NCBI RefSeq assembly: GCF_001183545.1 | Contig: NZ_KQ236688.1 | Location: 2,447,149 to 2,511,148 of the forward strand | DNA length: 64,000 nt | From: Cellvibrio sp. pealriver | GTDB lineage: Bacteria > Pseudomonadota > Gammaproteobacteria > Pseudomonadales > Cellvibrionaceae | Direction of reading: 5' to 3' | Shown: positions 38,233 through 47,827 of the stretch, one piece after another | How the letters are laid out: each line of letters opens with the position of its first letter | Position numbering within the stretch: the stretch's first letter is position 1 | The notes under the pieces: generated by a model | What the model was told of the DNA's origin: nothing | Seen by the model: the letters and a program-made list of their open reading frames with translations, nothing else | Database searches by the model: none | Program-made: the position numbers and the translations under genes

Positions 38233-38595
38233 TTAGATCAGCATGGAAACTGCTTGCAGCATTTGCTCAGGGCGGAACGGTTTTACAATCCAGGCTTTAG
38301 CACCTGCAGCCTGGCCTTCGCGCTTTTTCTCTTCTGCACCTTCTGTGGTTAACATAATCACCGGCGTAAATTTGTAATTCGCTTTGGCTTTCATTTCTTT
38401 CAAAAAAGTAATCCCATCCATGTTGGGCATGTTCACATCAGAGATCACCAGATTAATTTTTTGGCCATCCAATTTGGTTAATGCATCCTTCCCATCGCAG
38501 GCCTCAACCACGGTATATCCGGCACCGCGCAAGGCGATACCTACCACTTGCCGAACACTGGCCGAGTCATCAACTACAAGAATTACTTTGGACAT
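38233..38595 (-). CDS. cheY: CheY-like response regulator
   Basis: A 120-residue stand-alone receiver: acidic VVDD near 7-10, D53 in VISDVNMPNMDG, threonine in MLTTEG and lysine in IVKPF. It should carry the CheA signal to the flagellar switch or to another target such as pili. No cheZ phosphatase is near. It follows the MCP gene by 9 bases. Confidence 0.93.
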   Translation of the reverse strand: MSKVILVVDDSASVRQVVGIALRGAGYTVVEACDGKDALTKLDGQKINLVISDVNMPNMDGITFLKEMKAKANYKFTPVIMLTTEGAEEKKREGQAAGAKAWIVKPFRPEQMLQAVSMLI

Positions 38596-38604
38596 TCATT
38601 ACTC

Positions 38605-39876
38605 CTAGAAGAACGTGATTTCTGAATTGTTTGAGCCCTGAACCTGCGTGCTGCTCCCGCGATGCACGTCAACTTGTTCGAGGGTGGTGTAGGTTTTTTG
38701 TAACGAGCGCAACCATTCGTTGATATCGATTTTGTTGACTTGCTCGCCGTGGCGTAGACGGGTTTCATGGTCGGCAACAGCACCTACCAGTTTTTCCATA
38801 TCATCAATCACATGACCGAGAATTTGGCTAACACGATCCTGAAATTGCAAATTCACCAGCACTTCTTCAACGCTGTTCTGCACCGCAGCACTTTCCTGCT
38901 CAAGAATATGAGCCGATTGCAAAATACTTTCACTGGAGCTTTGAAATTGTTCCAACACTTGTGAGATAGACGTTTCTGATTTGGCAAGGCGGGTGTTGTC
39001 TTCTGCTGCATATTCTGCGGTTCTGTCCAGCGTGGTTTGCAACGCAGAATTAACCTGCTCAATGCGGCGACCAATTCGCGCACCGGTTTCACCGGAGCGG
39101 GTTGATAAGGTGCGCACCTCATCTGCAACCACGGCAAAGCCACGGCCATATTCACCTGCGCGCGCAGCTTCAATTGCGGCATTCAGCGCAAGCAAATTCG
39201 TTTGCGATGCAATGCCCGCTACTTCTGCGCTCATACCGCTGAGCTCAACCGTAATTTTGGATAAACCGGAAATTTCTTTTAGCAACTCATCGCGCTGATC
39301 AATTGCCTGGCGCAAGGTATGGGTAATCTGGCTGAGTTCACTGTTTGCAAAATGAATGACGCCACCCAACCCTGTATCGCCTTTCATGCTGCTAGCGGTG
39401 GAGGCAGAACTGGCTACCGCTGCCTGTAGTCGATGATGTATTTCGGAAAATCGTCCAACCAGTTCGGTGATGCTGGTTTCCAATTGGTTGCGCGCTAACT
39501 CAGTCTGGCGCTGCCATAAGGGCAGGATTTCTTTTAACAGTTTTTGGTAGTTCTCCACCAATGGCCGATACATTTGCACAATCTGCTGGTTTGCTTCTGC
39601 TTGCTGCAAAGCAAGCTGCGCATCCTGTGCACGTTTGGCTTCACTGGATATCTGCATAATCGCAAAACCCGCTGCCGCCAGCACTGCCAACAATAACAAT
39701 CCTTTCCAAACGAAACCGAGTTGGACAAGTGCAAGTAACAGCAACCCAATCAATCCCAGAAGCGCAACAGCTCCCAGTACCATCGCCTGCGCAAAACCAT
39801 TCTGGCGAGAAAGAGGTATAAACAGAAAAGGAGGCGTAGCGCGGGGAGCGCTCCCGCTCAGGTGGTTGCTATTCAT
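38605..39876 (-). CDS. Methyl-accepting chemotaxis protein with short membrane anchor
   Basis: About 423 residues (ATG at 39876; ATG 39885 would add three). Two closely spaced hydrophobic segments (about 35-75) form a membrane hairpin with almost no periplasmic loop, followed by a helical segment and an MCP signalling domain ([38 protein letters not shown]). The C terminus ends SEITFF. Without an external sensor it probably responds to an internal or membrane signal. First gene of the chemotaxis cluster. Confidence 0.9.
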   Translation of the reverse strand: MNSNHLSGSAPRATPPFLFIPLSRQNGFAQAMVLGAVALLGLIGLLLLALVQLGFVWKGLLLLAVLAAAGFAIMQISSEAKRAQDAQLALQQAEANQQIVQMYRPLVENYQKLLKEILPLWQRQTELARNQLETSITELVGRFSEIHHRLQAAVASSASTASSMKGDTGLGGVIHFANSELSQITHTLRQAIDQRDELLKEISGLSKITVELSGMSAEVAGIASQTNLLALNAAIEAARAGEYGRGFAVVADEVRTLSTRSGETGARIGRRIEQVNSALQTTLDRTAEYAAEDNTRLAKSETSISQVLEQFQSSSESILQSAHILEQESAAVQNSVEEVLVNLQFQDRVSQILGHVIDDMEKLVGAVADHETRLRHGEQVNKIDINEWLRSLQKTYTTLEQVDVHRGSSTQVQGSNNSEITFF

Positions 39877-40050
39877 GGGTCTCATCCGTCAAATTCGATA
39901 GCAAATCCGCAGGTCGCTTATGATAAAAATCCCTGCGCACTTTGCTCTTATAGTGGGTTAACTAGGTATAGACGGGGTTTATTAGGGTGTCAAAGCAGGC
40001 TGCCTGAGTGAATTTACTCAGGAGTAAATCGCTCTTAAAAGCGCCCAAAA

Positions 40051-40083
40051 AACAAAACCCCCGTTGGCATTCACCAACGGGGG
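40051..40083 (-). terminator. Terminator of ppc
   Basis: CCCCCGTTGG (40058-40067) pairs with CCAACGGGGG (40074-40083). On the minus strand the stem is followed by TTTTGTTTTTT. Confidence 0.92.
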
Positions 40084-40113
40084 TTATGGAGTACAGCAGC
40101 GACGGGAATCGAA

Positions 40114-42729
40114 TCAACCCGTATTGCGCATACCTGCCGCAATACCTGCCATGGTCACTTTCAGTGCACGCTCCAGGTCGGGGCTAATAGTTTCACTGCT
40201 GCGGTAGCGCTTGAGCAGCTCTGCTTGTAAATAGTTGAGCGGATCGACGTAAGGCTTGCGCACTTCCAATGACTGACGCAGCATCGGGTCATCGGCCAGC
40301 AACGTGTCTTGCTTTTTCATTTTATTGATCAAACCTTCCAACGCTTTCAAATCGCCACGCAGCTCTTGCCCCAAACCGCGATACTCCACCGGCACCAATT
40401 GCTGCTCGTAGTAGGTGCAGATAGGGCCGTCAGCTTTACCAATCACCATTTCCAACAGATCGAGAAAGCTGGAGAAGAATGGCCAGTTGCTGACCATGTC
40501 ATCCAACAATGCAGGCTCGTTTTGCAGTGCATATTCAAACGCCTGACGGGTACCTAACCATGCTGGCAGGTTCAAGCGGACTTGCGTCCAGGCGAATACC
40601 CACGGAATCGCGCGCAAGCTTTCGACACCACCGGTCGATTTACGCTTGGCAGGACGGCTCCCCAGCGCCAACAAACTCAATTCCTGCTCAGGCGTCAGGT
40701 TGCGGAAGTAAGGAACAAAATCTTTGTGGCCACGAACAACACTGCGATACGCCTCAAGACTTGCCTTACCCATGCGCTCAATCAGATCACGCCACTCTTG
40801 CTTGGGCGACGCGTTAGGTGCCATGGTCGCACGCAGGGTCGCCACTACATAAGATGACAAACTGCTGAAAGCAACGCGCGGCAAGCCAAACTTGTAACGG
40901 ATCATCTCGCCTTGTTCAGTCACGCGGATACGGCCTTTAACAGAGCCCGGTGGCTGCGATGCCATCGCCTTCTCTACGGGGCCACCACCGCGGCCAACGG
41001 TGCCGCCACGGCCATGGAACAGCACCAACGACACACCGTATTTATCGGCCAGCGCTACCAGTTTTTCTTGCGCCTTATATTGCGCCCAAGTCGCTGCGAT
41101 CTTGCCGGCATCTTTGGCGGAGTCGGAGTAACCAATCATGACTGTCTGCTGATGTGCAGAATACTGCTGATACCACTCCAGATCCCACAAACGCTCCATC
41201 ACGATGGGCGCACGATCCAGATCATCAAGGGTTTCAAATAGAGGAACAATCGGCATATTCCAGGTCATGCCGCACTCTTTTAACAAGAGCGCAACGGCCA
41301 ACACATCTGACGGTTGCTGCGCCATGGAAATAATGTAGTGAGAGAGAATTTCACGTGGTTCTTGCGCGACGATACGGCAAGTTGCCAGCACCTCAGCGGT
41401 TTCATCGCTCATTGGCCATACGGCTGGCAATAACGGGCGCTTGCTGTTCAGCGACTCCAACAGGAAGGCTTGACGCTCTTCTTCCGACCAGGCGCGGTAA
41501 TCACCCAAGCCGAGGTATTGCACCAGCTCATCAATTGCTTGTACGTGGCGATCGCCATCCTGACGGATATCCAACGGCACCAGATTGATGCCGAAGCAGT
41601 GAATACGGCGAATAGTATCAACCAGCGGGCCGTTGGCGATGTGTGGCAAACCGACATCATGCAGTGAGCGGAAGCACAGCATCAGCGGGGACAACAGGTC
41701 TTCGCGGCTGGTGATCAGGTCGGTCGGCACTTCCACCGCACGGCCTTGCAAGCGCGCTTCAGCCCACTCAAGAGTGGATTGAATACGGCGGCGCAGGTCA
41801 AACATGACATCGCGGTACGGCGTTGCGCTGTCAGGATACAGCGCGCGCAGCTCGTCGCTCGCCTCGCTCATACTCAAATCGCCACCCAGGCTATAGATGT
41901 CGCGCGAGTAAAGCTCAGCCGCCATCCAGCGACCAAGCAACAATACTTCACGGGTAATTTTGTGCGTTACATTCGGGTTGCCGTCGCGGTCGCCGCCCAT
42001 CCAGGAATAAAACTTGATGGGGCGGATATCCACTGGCAGCGAGCCGCCCAGATGGCGTGAGCACATGCGATCCAGATGGCGAATGAAATCCGGCACGGCT
42101 TGCCACAGGCTGTTTTCGATAACCGCAAAGCCCCATTTGGCTTCATCGACTGCAGTTGGGCGTGTCGTACGGATTTCATCCGTCGCCCAGATTTCCTCTA
42201 CCAAGCGATGCAAACGTCCACGCAGCTTGTCTTGTTCAAAGGCCAGCAGGCTTCCGTTCTGGCGGTCGGCGAGAGTGTCTACAATCTGGTCGTATTTGCG
42301 AATAAGGGTACGGCGGGTAACTTCAGTGGGGTGCGCAGTGAGCACCAATTCAATACGCAACTTGTTGATGACTTCGTTCAGTGCATCTTTCCCATGCTCT
42401 TTGGCAAATTCCAGAATCATGGTTTGCAAGCTGTCTTCGCGCTCGGCTTCGGCGCTGGAAAAGTATTCCTGATCGGCGATATTCGCCAGGTTCAGGAATT
42501 GGTTGAATGCACGCACGATGGGCAGAATATCTCGGTCGTCCAGGCTGCTCAGCATGGCAACCAGCGGGGCTGAATCACCGTTTTCCGCTTTGGTGATGGC
42601 CTTTCCCAGTTTGCGAATACCTTCTACCTTGGCAAACAGCTCTTCACCCTCGTGGGCATGGATGGTTTCACCTAGGAGCTCCCCCAGCAGGCGGACGTTT
42701 TCGCGCAGGGTTTCAGGCAGCTTTAACAT
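40114..42729 (-). CDS. ppc: Phosphoenolpyruvate carboxylase
   Basis: An 871-residue cytoplasmic enzyme that makes oxaloacetate from phosphoenolpyruvate and bicarbonate, refilling the TCA cycle. Key blocks: LTAHPTEVTRRT with His133, the GGDRDGNP motif, GYSDSAKDAG, FHGRGGTVGRGGGP, and the conserved C terminus ending MRNTG. Length is that of bacterial PEPC (about 880). It is transcribed alone, with a strong terminator downstream and a long non-coding region upstream. Confidence 0.98.
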   Translation of the reverse strand: MLKLPETLRENVRLLGELLGETIHAHEGEELFAKVEGIRKLGKAITKAENGDSAPLVAMLSSLDDRDILPIVRAFNQFLNLANIADQEYFSSAEAEREDSLQTMILEFAKEHGKDALNEVINKLRIELVLTAHPTEVTRRTLIRKYDQIVDTLADRQNGSLLAFEQDKLRGRLHRLVEEIWATDEIRTTRPTAVDEAKWGFAVIENSLWQAVPDFIRHLDRMCSRHLGGSLPVDIRPIKFYSWMGGDRDGNPNVTHKITREVLLLGRWMAAELYSRDIYSLGGDLSMSEASDELRALYPDSATPYRDVMFDLRRRIQSTLEWAEARLQGRAVEVPTDLITSREDLLSPLMLCFRSLHDVGLPHIANGPLVDTIRRIHCFGINLVPLDIRQDGDRHVQAIDELVQYLGLGDYRAWSEEERQAFLLESLNSKRPLLPAVWPMSDETAEVLATCRIVAQEPREILSHYIISMAQQPSDVLAVALLLKECGMTWNMPIVPLFETLDDLDRAPIVMERLWDLEWYQQYSAHQQTVMIGYSDSAKDAGKIAATWAQYKAQEKLVALADKYGVSLVLFHGRGGTVGRGGGPVEKAMASQPPGSVKGRIRVTEQGEMIRYKFGLPRVAFSSLSSYVVATLRATMAPNASPKQEWRDLIERMGKASLEAYRSVVRGHKDFVPYFRNLTPEQELSLLALGSRPAKRKSTGGVESLRAIPWVFAWTQVRLNLPAWLGTRQAFEYALQNEPALLDDMVSNWPFFSSFLDLLEMVIGKADGPICTYYEQQLVPVEYRGLGQELRGDLKALEGLINKMKKQDTLLADDPMLRQSLEVRKPYVDPLNYLQAELLKRYRSSETISPDLERALKVTMAGIAAGMRNTG

Positions 42730-43136
42730 TGGGTATCTCCAACAAATCGAGGGATTAAAAAACGTACAAGCGAATCACCAAAAGAGGGCGGCATTCTACG
42801 CCATCGGCCAAAGTAAGGGTAGAAACTGGCACGTTGATCCGTGTCTAACCGTTGCTTTGTCCGCGAAATTCACTGTATTAGGATTATTCAGGCTTTTTAG
42901 CGGCCGCGCAGATTACAAAGGTGCACGCACCTATGCAAGTGCACCAAGGCAATGCAGCTGCTCAGGGTTGATAAAAAACGTAAATTTAACGCCATTTATC
43001 CAAGAACTCGCACAAACCATGCAACCAAGCCAGATTTCTGGCGCTGCGCCTAAAACCACCTTGCGGTGATCTCTCCAGCGATACGCACCAACTACAGGTC
43101 GAGCAAATACTGTGCCTGCCCCAGACTCTTTGAAAA

Positions 43137-43169
43137 TATCCACAGAAGCTGTGAATAACTCTGTGGATG
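43137..43169. repeat. DnaA-box-containing 33-bp repeat, copy 1
   Basis: Begins TATCCACAG, contains TGTGAATAA (43150-43158, the complement of DnaA box TTATTCACA), and ends TGTGGATG. It matches 29 of 33 positions with the copy at 49393-49425. Confidence 0.65.
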
Positions 43170-43497
43170 CCACTGTAGTAACCCATCCCGTCCCAGAAGC
43201 GGCCTGCCCTATCCGCCACTGTTCATTTCATGGACGCACGACTCACCAGATACCAATCACATCCGAATCCAACTCAAACAGGCGCAGTGTGAATTCAATC
43301 ACCTGATGTGGCACTTAAATTTTCATCAGGACAGATTTGATATTTCCCTACCTAAAGTCGAACGCAAAAACACCAGATTGGCGAAAAGTCAGACTAGCGT
43401 TTTAAATCCAGCATCATAGACTCGCTTTTGGATAAAAATTTCACTCACAGAGTGTTCCCGATTTTTATTTTGGGAAATTTTTATCTACGCAACTATT

Positions 43498-43536
43498 TCA
43501 TGCTTTGTTCATGCTTCAAGCAGTTCTAGTTCATGC
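43498..43536 (+). repeat. Three TTCATGC direct repeats upstream of the LPMO gene
   Basis: TTCATGC occurs at 43498-43504, 43508-43514 and 43530-43536, spaced 10 and 22 bases, close to whole helical turns. They lie 52-91 bases before the start codon and could be an activator site. Confidence 0.45.
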
Positions 43537-43588
43537 GTTTTTAATCAACACATCCAGTATCAACCTTGATATTTAATGGAGACCAAAA

Positions 43589-44776
43589 GTGAAAAAGAAA
43601 ATAATGAACAATCGACCTGTAGTATCACGACTCAAATCACTTAATGCATTGGGTTTTTCTGCAATTGTCAGCGTAGCAACACTGCTGAGTGCAGTTGATG
43701 TTAGCGCACACGGTTATGTGTCTAGCCCAAAAAGCCGCGCATTTCTGTGTACATCAGCGCAAGGGGGCGGAAGCTCACCTGCGTGTGTTGCAGCCGCTGC
43801 AGCAGGAAACTCCAGCCAGTATGAACCGCAATCTATTGGTATCGGCGGTGCCAACGACAATCACCAAAGCCTGATTCCCGATGGAAAATTGTGTAGCGCA
43901 AATATTGGCAGCATGAACGGTTTAAACCTCGCCCGTGGCGATTGGGGTGCAACAACCGTTAGTGCAGGTACACGTGCATTTGTGTGGACCAATACCGCAC
44001 AACACAAAACCAAATATTTCCGCTATTACATTACCAAGCAAGGCTTTAACCCGGCGACAACCGCATTGAAGTGGTCGGATTTGGAGCAGATATATCAATC
44101 AGGCCCTGCTGATCGCGAAGCGACATCTACCCACATGGTCAATCTGCCAGCACGTACTGGCCGTCACATTGTGTACAGCATTTGGCAGCGCGATCCTGTG
44201 ACCGATGCGCCGGAAGCTTTCTATCAATGTATCGATGTTGTTTACGGCACCTCGAATAGCTCAGTGCCACCGGCATCATCGTCTGCACCATCTTCTGTTG
44301 CGGTAACCAGCTCATCAACTGGAACCACTTCCAGTATTTCCAGCAACACTTGCGCAGGTTTGCCAGCGTGGAATGCCACCACGGTGTACAACAAACCACA
44401 ACAAGTGCAACGTAACAACAAGCGTTACCAAGCCAACTATTGGACACAAGGCAACGACCCAGCACTCACCTCTGGCCAATACAACTACTGGCTGGATCTG
44501 GGCGCGTGTAACGAAGGTGCCAGCTCTTCTGTTGCATCATCGGTTGTTGTGGCAAGCAGCTCACGCTCGTCAGTGGCTTCATCAGTTTCAACTGGTAGCT
44601 GCACATCACCGGCTTATGTGAACGGCGCAACCTATGCAACCGGCGCTAAAGTAGTTAACGGTGGCAGTGAGTATCAATGCACCGTTGGTGGCTGGTGCTC
44701 ACAAGGCGGCGCATATGCACCGGGAACTGGCTGGGCATGGACTAATGCGTGGTCATTAGTGCGTAGCTGTCAATAA
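43589..44776 (+). CDS. Chitin-active lytic polysaccharide monooxygenase AA10-CBM5-CBM73
   Basis: A 395-residue secreted copper enzyme that oxidatively cleaves chitin chains. Signal peptide 1-40 ends VSA, leaving His41 (HGYVSSPKS) as the first mature residue, as the copper histidine brace requires. The second brace His139 is in TAQHKTKYFRYYIT; Phe211 in EAFYQCIDV is the axial-site residue. AA10 domain 41-221, serine linker 222-253, CBM5 255-307 (LPAWNATTVYNKPQQVQ), serine linker, CBM73 338-394. Order and length closely match Cellvibrio japonicus LPMO10A (chitin-active). The start is a GTG with TGGAGA upstream; ATG at 43604 is an alternative. The two chitin-binding modules target insoluble chitin. 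Confidence 0.95.
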   Translation: MKKKIMNNRPVVSRLKSLNALGFSAIVSVATLLSAVDVSAHGYVSSPKSRAFLCTSAQGGGSSPACVAAAAAGNSSQYEPQSIGIGGANDNHQSLIPDGKLCSANIGSMNGLNLARGDWGATTVSAGTRAFVWTNTAQHKTKYFRYYITKQGFNPATTALKWSDLEQIYQSGPADREATSTHMVNLPARTGRHIVYSIWQRDPVTDAPEAFYQCIDVVYGTSNSSVPPASSSAPSSVAVTSSSTGTTSSISSNTCAGLPAWNATTVYNKPQQVQRNNKRYQANYWTQGNDPALTSGQYNYWLDLGACNEGASSSVASSVVVASSSRSSVASSVSTGSCTSPAYVNGATYATGAKVVNGGSEYQCTVGGWCSQGGAYAPGTGWAWTNAWSLVRSCQ

Positions 44777-44806
44777 ACCGCTTGACGATCAAGCGAGTTA
44801 ACGAGA

Positions 44807-44833
44807 AACGGCAACTTCGGTTGCCGTTTTTTT
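44807..44833. terminator. Terminator between the LPMO and GNAT genes
   Basis: AACGGCAAC (44807-44815), loop TTCG, GTTGCCGTT (44820-44828), then five more T. A UUCG-type tetraloop makes it very stable. It serves the LPMO gene and may also end the convergent GNAT transcript. Confidence 0.93.
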
Positions 44834-44841
44834 GAAGCGAT

Positions 44842-45345
44842 TTATTTCACCGCCATCGACATCACCACACTCGGGTAATTGGTAAACGGCCGCCAATCGC
44901 AATTACCAACCTTTTCATAACCCCAAGATTTATACATTTGTATCAGCTGCATTGCAGACTCAGCAGTATCCAGCGCGACTGTTGCAACACCCATTTCCTT
45001 TAACAAAGCCAAACCGCGCGCATGAATCGCCTTGCCAATACCCTTGCCCTTGTAGTGCGGCGACACACCAAATTGCGCCACTGTCCATACCGAAGGACTG
45101 CGATACAACTCAACTGGTGACTCTGGCTGCGGACGACGAAATAAACAGGTTCCGACATATTCATCTTGATGTAATGCAACCAGGCAAATACCCATCGCGA
45201 TCCGCCTTTTAGTGTCGTCAACCGTTTGGTGAGTTGCCCAATATTTCAACCCCGATGCCGCATGGGATGAATATGCAGAACGAATCAACTCCGTTAGTTT
45301 TTCTATATCGTCTGAATCTTGAATTTCGCGAATCATTAATTCCAT
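44842..45345 (-). CDS. GNAT family N-acetyltransferase
   Basis: A 167-residue acetyltransferase. Motif A reads QFGVSPHYKGKGIGKAIHARGLALLKEMG (about 92-120), with the QxxGxG/A-type acetyl-CoA loop as YKGKGIGKA; motif B is MYKSWGYEKVG. Substrate not inferable. AGGAG lies 7 bases before the ATG. It ends against the LPMO terminator. Confidence 0.87.
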   Translation of the reverse strand: MELMIREIQDSDDIEKLTELIRSAYSSHAASGLKYWATHQTVDDTKRRIAMGICLVALHQDEYVGTCLFRRPQPESPVELYRSPSVWTVAQFGVSPHYKGKGIGKAIHARGLALLKEMGVATVALDTAESAMQLIQMYKSWGYEKVGNCDWRPFTNYPSVVMSMAVK

Positions 45346-45481
45346 TTATAACTCCTGCTACCTCTTAATCGATACAACACCTTTAATTCATATTAATGAG
45401 CTCTACATTACCCTGTGTACAAAAACTTGCCTAGCCTTGGGACGACGCCTACCATGGTTCAAAAAGCCGGAAGATAGGTAT

Positions 45482-46243
45482 ATGCCTCATATTGTAATTT
45501 TGGAAGATGAACCTTCAATTGCGGAAAGCCTTGTCTTTGTCTTGCAAGCGGAGAGTTTTACAACACATTGGGAAACGCTGGCCGGTAAGGCAATTGATTA
45601 TCTAAAAAATACACCTGTCGATTTGGTGATAATGGATGTCGGCCTTCCGGATATGACCGGCTTTGAAGCGTGTAAGCAGTTGCGCAAATTTTCAGAAGTG
45701 CCGGTGATTTTTTTAACCGCGCGCGGCGCGGAACTTGACCGGGTAGTCGGGCTGGAAATTGGCGCAGATGATTATGTGGTTAAACCCTTTAGCCCGCGCG
45801 AATTAGCCGCGCGAGTCAAAGCCATTCTCAAACGCACGCGCGCTACTGCAATATCTGAAACTGTCATTCGTACTTCTGACCCTCGTACTCTTGACCCTCA
45901 TACAAAGAAAGACCTCGTTAATACGGCGATCACCACATCAACGCAGGCCGATGAATTTTTGATTGATGATGTGCGTAAACAAATTTTCTATCACCAGCAG
46001 CCATTAACACTGACACGACTGGAATTTTCGCTACTGCAAACATTGGTCAGCCAACCAGGACGCGTGTTTAGCCGCGAGCAATTATTGGATGCTGTCGGCG
46101 TAAGTGCCGATGCCGGTTATGACCGTACCATCGATGGCCATATAAAAACCTTGCGCACCAAGTTACGTGCTATTGCACCCGATGCTGAACCGATTAAAAC
46201 CCAGCGCGGTTTTGGTTACGCCTACCAGCCGCTTTCACATTAA
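45482..46243 (+). CDS. creB: CreB-type OmpR-family response regulator
   Basis: About 253 residues from the ATG at 45482, which begins the receiver domain at MPHIVILEDEPSIAESLV; a longer reading from 45437 lacks a ribosome binding site. D52 (VIMDVGLPD) is the phosphorylation site and VVKPFSPREL holds the conserved lysine. A variable linker (about 122-165) leads to a winged-helix DNA-binding domain (about 168-250). Very similar to E. coli CreB in the receiver (GLEIGADDYV, KPFSPRE). The creC and creD genes follow in the same order as in E. coli, which fixes the identity. Confidence 0.92.
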   Translation: MPHIVILEDEPSIAESLVFVLQAESFTTHWETLAGKAIDYLKNTPVDLVIMDVGLPDMTGFEACKQLRKFSEVPVIFLTARGAELDRVVGLEIGADDYVVKPFSPRELAARVKAILKRTRATAISETVIRTSDPRTLDPHTKKDLVNTAITTSTQADEFLIDDVRKQIFYHQQPLTLTRLEFSLLQTLVSQPGRVFSREQLLDAVGVSADAGYDRTIDGHIKTLRTKLRAIAPDAEPIKTQRGFGYAYQPLSH

Positions 46244-46285
46244 CTTGAGTAATAAACTCCGGTGCGATTTTAAAAAGGAAATCCG

Positions 46286-47710
46286 ATGAGCCTGAGCTTG
46301 CGAATATTTATTGTGTATCTGCTGTTTGTCGCACTGTGCAGTTATTTTGTGTTGCGCACGGTGATGGATGAAATACGCCCCGGCGTTCGCCAAACAACAG
46401 AAGAAACCTTAGTGGATACCGCGAATTTACTCGCCGAATTTTTACGCGAACCGCTGCTCAATCACCAACTGCAATCGCCTTCAATTCGCGCCATATTGCT
46501 CGCCTACGGCCAGCGCCAACCTAACGCCAGTATTTGGGGCGTTAATAAATCACAAGTGAATCACCGCATTTATGTGACCGACAATAAAGGGATTGTATTG
46601 CTTGACTCCAGCGGGATAGCCGAAGGGCAAGATTATTCACGCTGGAATGATGTATATCTTACGCTGCAAGGAAAATACGGCGCGCGTTCATCGCTGGAAA
46701 TACAAGGCGATGAAAGCTCCAGCATTATGTATGTGGCAGCTCCCATCGTTCATGAAAAAAAGATTATTGGTGTTGTCTCAGTCGCAAAACCCAACCGCAC
46801 CGTACAACCGTTTATTGACCGCACCCAACAGCGGCTGGGTTTACTGGGTGCAGGTTTGATTTTGCTCGGGTTGATTTCCGGTGCGCTATTTTCGTGGTGG
46901 TTTAGCCGCGAGCTGCGCCGCTTGCGCGAATATGCGTTGAAAGTCAGCCAAGGGCAGCGCGCGGTGTTGGCTCCGGGGTTAATCAATAGTGGCGAGCTGG
47001 GGCAATTAGCGCAAGCGCTGGAATCCATGCGCAAGCAGCTGGATGGCAAAGCCTATATCGAACACTACATCCAAACTTTAACGCATGAATTAAAAAGCCC
47101 ACTCGCGGGGATTCGCGCAGCGAGTGAATTATTACAATCACCGATGAGCGAAGAACAGCGGAAAAAATTTATCGGCAATATCGATACCGAAAGCCTGCGT
47201 TTACAACAACTCATTGAACGCTTACTCAATCTAGCGATGGTTGAGCAACAGCAAAAGTTGCACGACCCGCAAACGCTATTATTGAAACCACTGGTTGCAT
47301 CACTGGTGAATGCGCACGCCGCACGCATTGCACAACAGGCGATCCAACTTCACATCAACATCGATGAAAATGCCAGCGTACATGGCGAGAAATTTTTACT
47401 TGAGCAAGCACTGTCAAACTTGCTGGACAATGCACTGGACTTTACCCCGCAAGGCGGTGAAATTACTATTCAACACGCGCAGGAAGGCACGCATAATGTA
47501 ATTCAAGTTATCAACCAAGGGGAGCCGATTCCTGACTTCGCGATGACGCGGCTGACTGAAAAATTTTTCTCCCTGCCCCGCCCTGCCACCGGCCGCAAAA
47601 GTACTGGTTTAGGATTAAGTTTTGTTCAAGAGGTGATGAGCCTTCACAACGGCGAATTGCGCTTGGAAAACACACCTCAAGGCGTGAGCGCCCAATTACG
47701 ATTTTCGTAA
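46286..47710 (+). CDS. creC: CreC sensor histidine kinase
   Basis: A 474-residue inner-membrane kinase. Membrane helix about 6-26, periplasmic sensor region (about 30-180), second helix about 185-207, HAMP about 208-262, HisKA with His267 (TLTHELKSPLAGIRAASELL-type block), and HATPase (LSNLLDNALDFTP; STGLGLSFVQEVM). It phosphorylates CreB, in enteric bacteria in response to carbon-source or cell-wall stress. It follows creB by 42 bases. Confidence 0.93.
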   Translation: MSLSLRIFIVYLLFVALCSYFVLRTVMDEIRPGVRQTTEETLVDTANLLAEFLREPLLNHQLQSPSIRAILLAYGQRQPNASIWGVNKSQVNHRIYVTDNKGIVLLDSSGIAEGQDYSRWNDVYLTLQGKYGARSSLEIQGDESSSIMYVAAPIVHEKKIIGVVSVAKPNRTVQPFIDRTQQRLGLLGAGLILLGLISGALFSWWFSRELRRLREYALKVSQGQRAVLAPGLINSGELGQLAQALESMRKQLDGKAYIEHYIQTLTHELKSPLAGIRAASELLQSPMSEEQRKKFIGNIDTESLRLQQLIERLLNLAMVEQQQKLHDPQTLLLKPLVASLVNAHAARIAQQAIQLHINIDENASVHGEKFLLEQALSNLLDNALDFTPQGGEITIQHAQEGTHNVIQVINQGEPIPDFAMTRLTEKFFSLPRPATGRKSTGLGLSFVQEVMSLHNGELRLENTPQGVSAQLRFS

Positions 47711-47742
47711 ACGTTTATCTTAAAACGCATCGTCCACCCTAA

Positions 47743-47781
47743 ACTCCACACAAACTCCATATTCACTCCATCAATACTCCA
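47743..47781 (+). promoter_or_regulatory. Four phased ACTCCA repeats upstream of creD
   Basis: ACTCCA begins at 47743, 47754, 47765 and 47776: exactly 11 bases apart. A weaker TCCA precedes them at 47733. They end 46 bases before the creD start. This is the position and form expected of a CreB (OmpR-family) direct-repeat operator. Confidence 0.6.
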
Positions 47782-47827
47782 CATTCGCAGGCGACTATAG
47801 GTTCATCCCATCCACAAGGAGAACCTT

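Larger units (their letters stand above)
42730..43588. other. 859-bp intergenic region between ppc and the LPMO gene
   Basis: No gene supported. It holds the promoters of the divergent ppc and LPMO genes, a DnaA-box-bearing repeat at 43137-43169, and three TTCATGC direct repeats at 43498, 43508 and 43530 just before the LPMO gene. An open frame reaching 43069 is mostly the complement of ppc and is not a gene. Confidence 0.6.

Noticed and set aside
42503..43069. Plus-strand frame of 188 codons at the ppc start
   Set aside because: Mostly the antisense of ppc; the part beyond it shows no domain.
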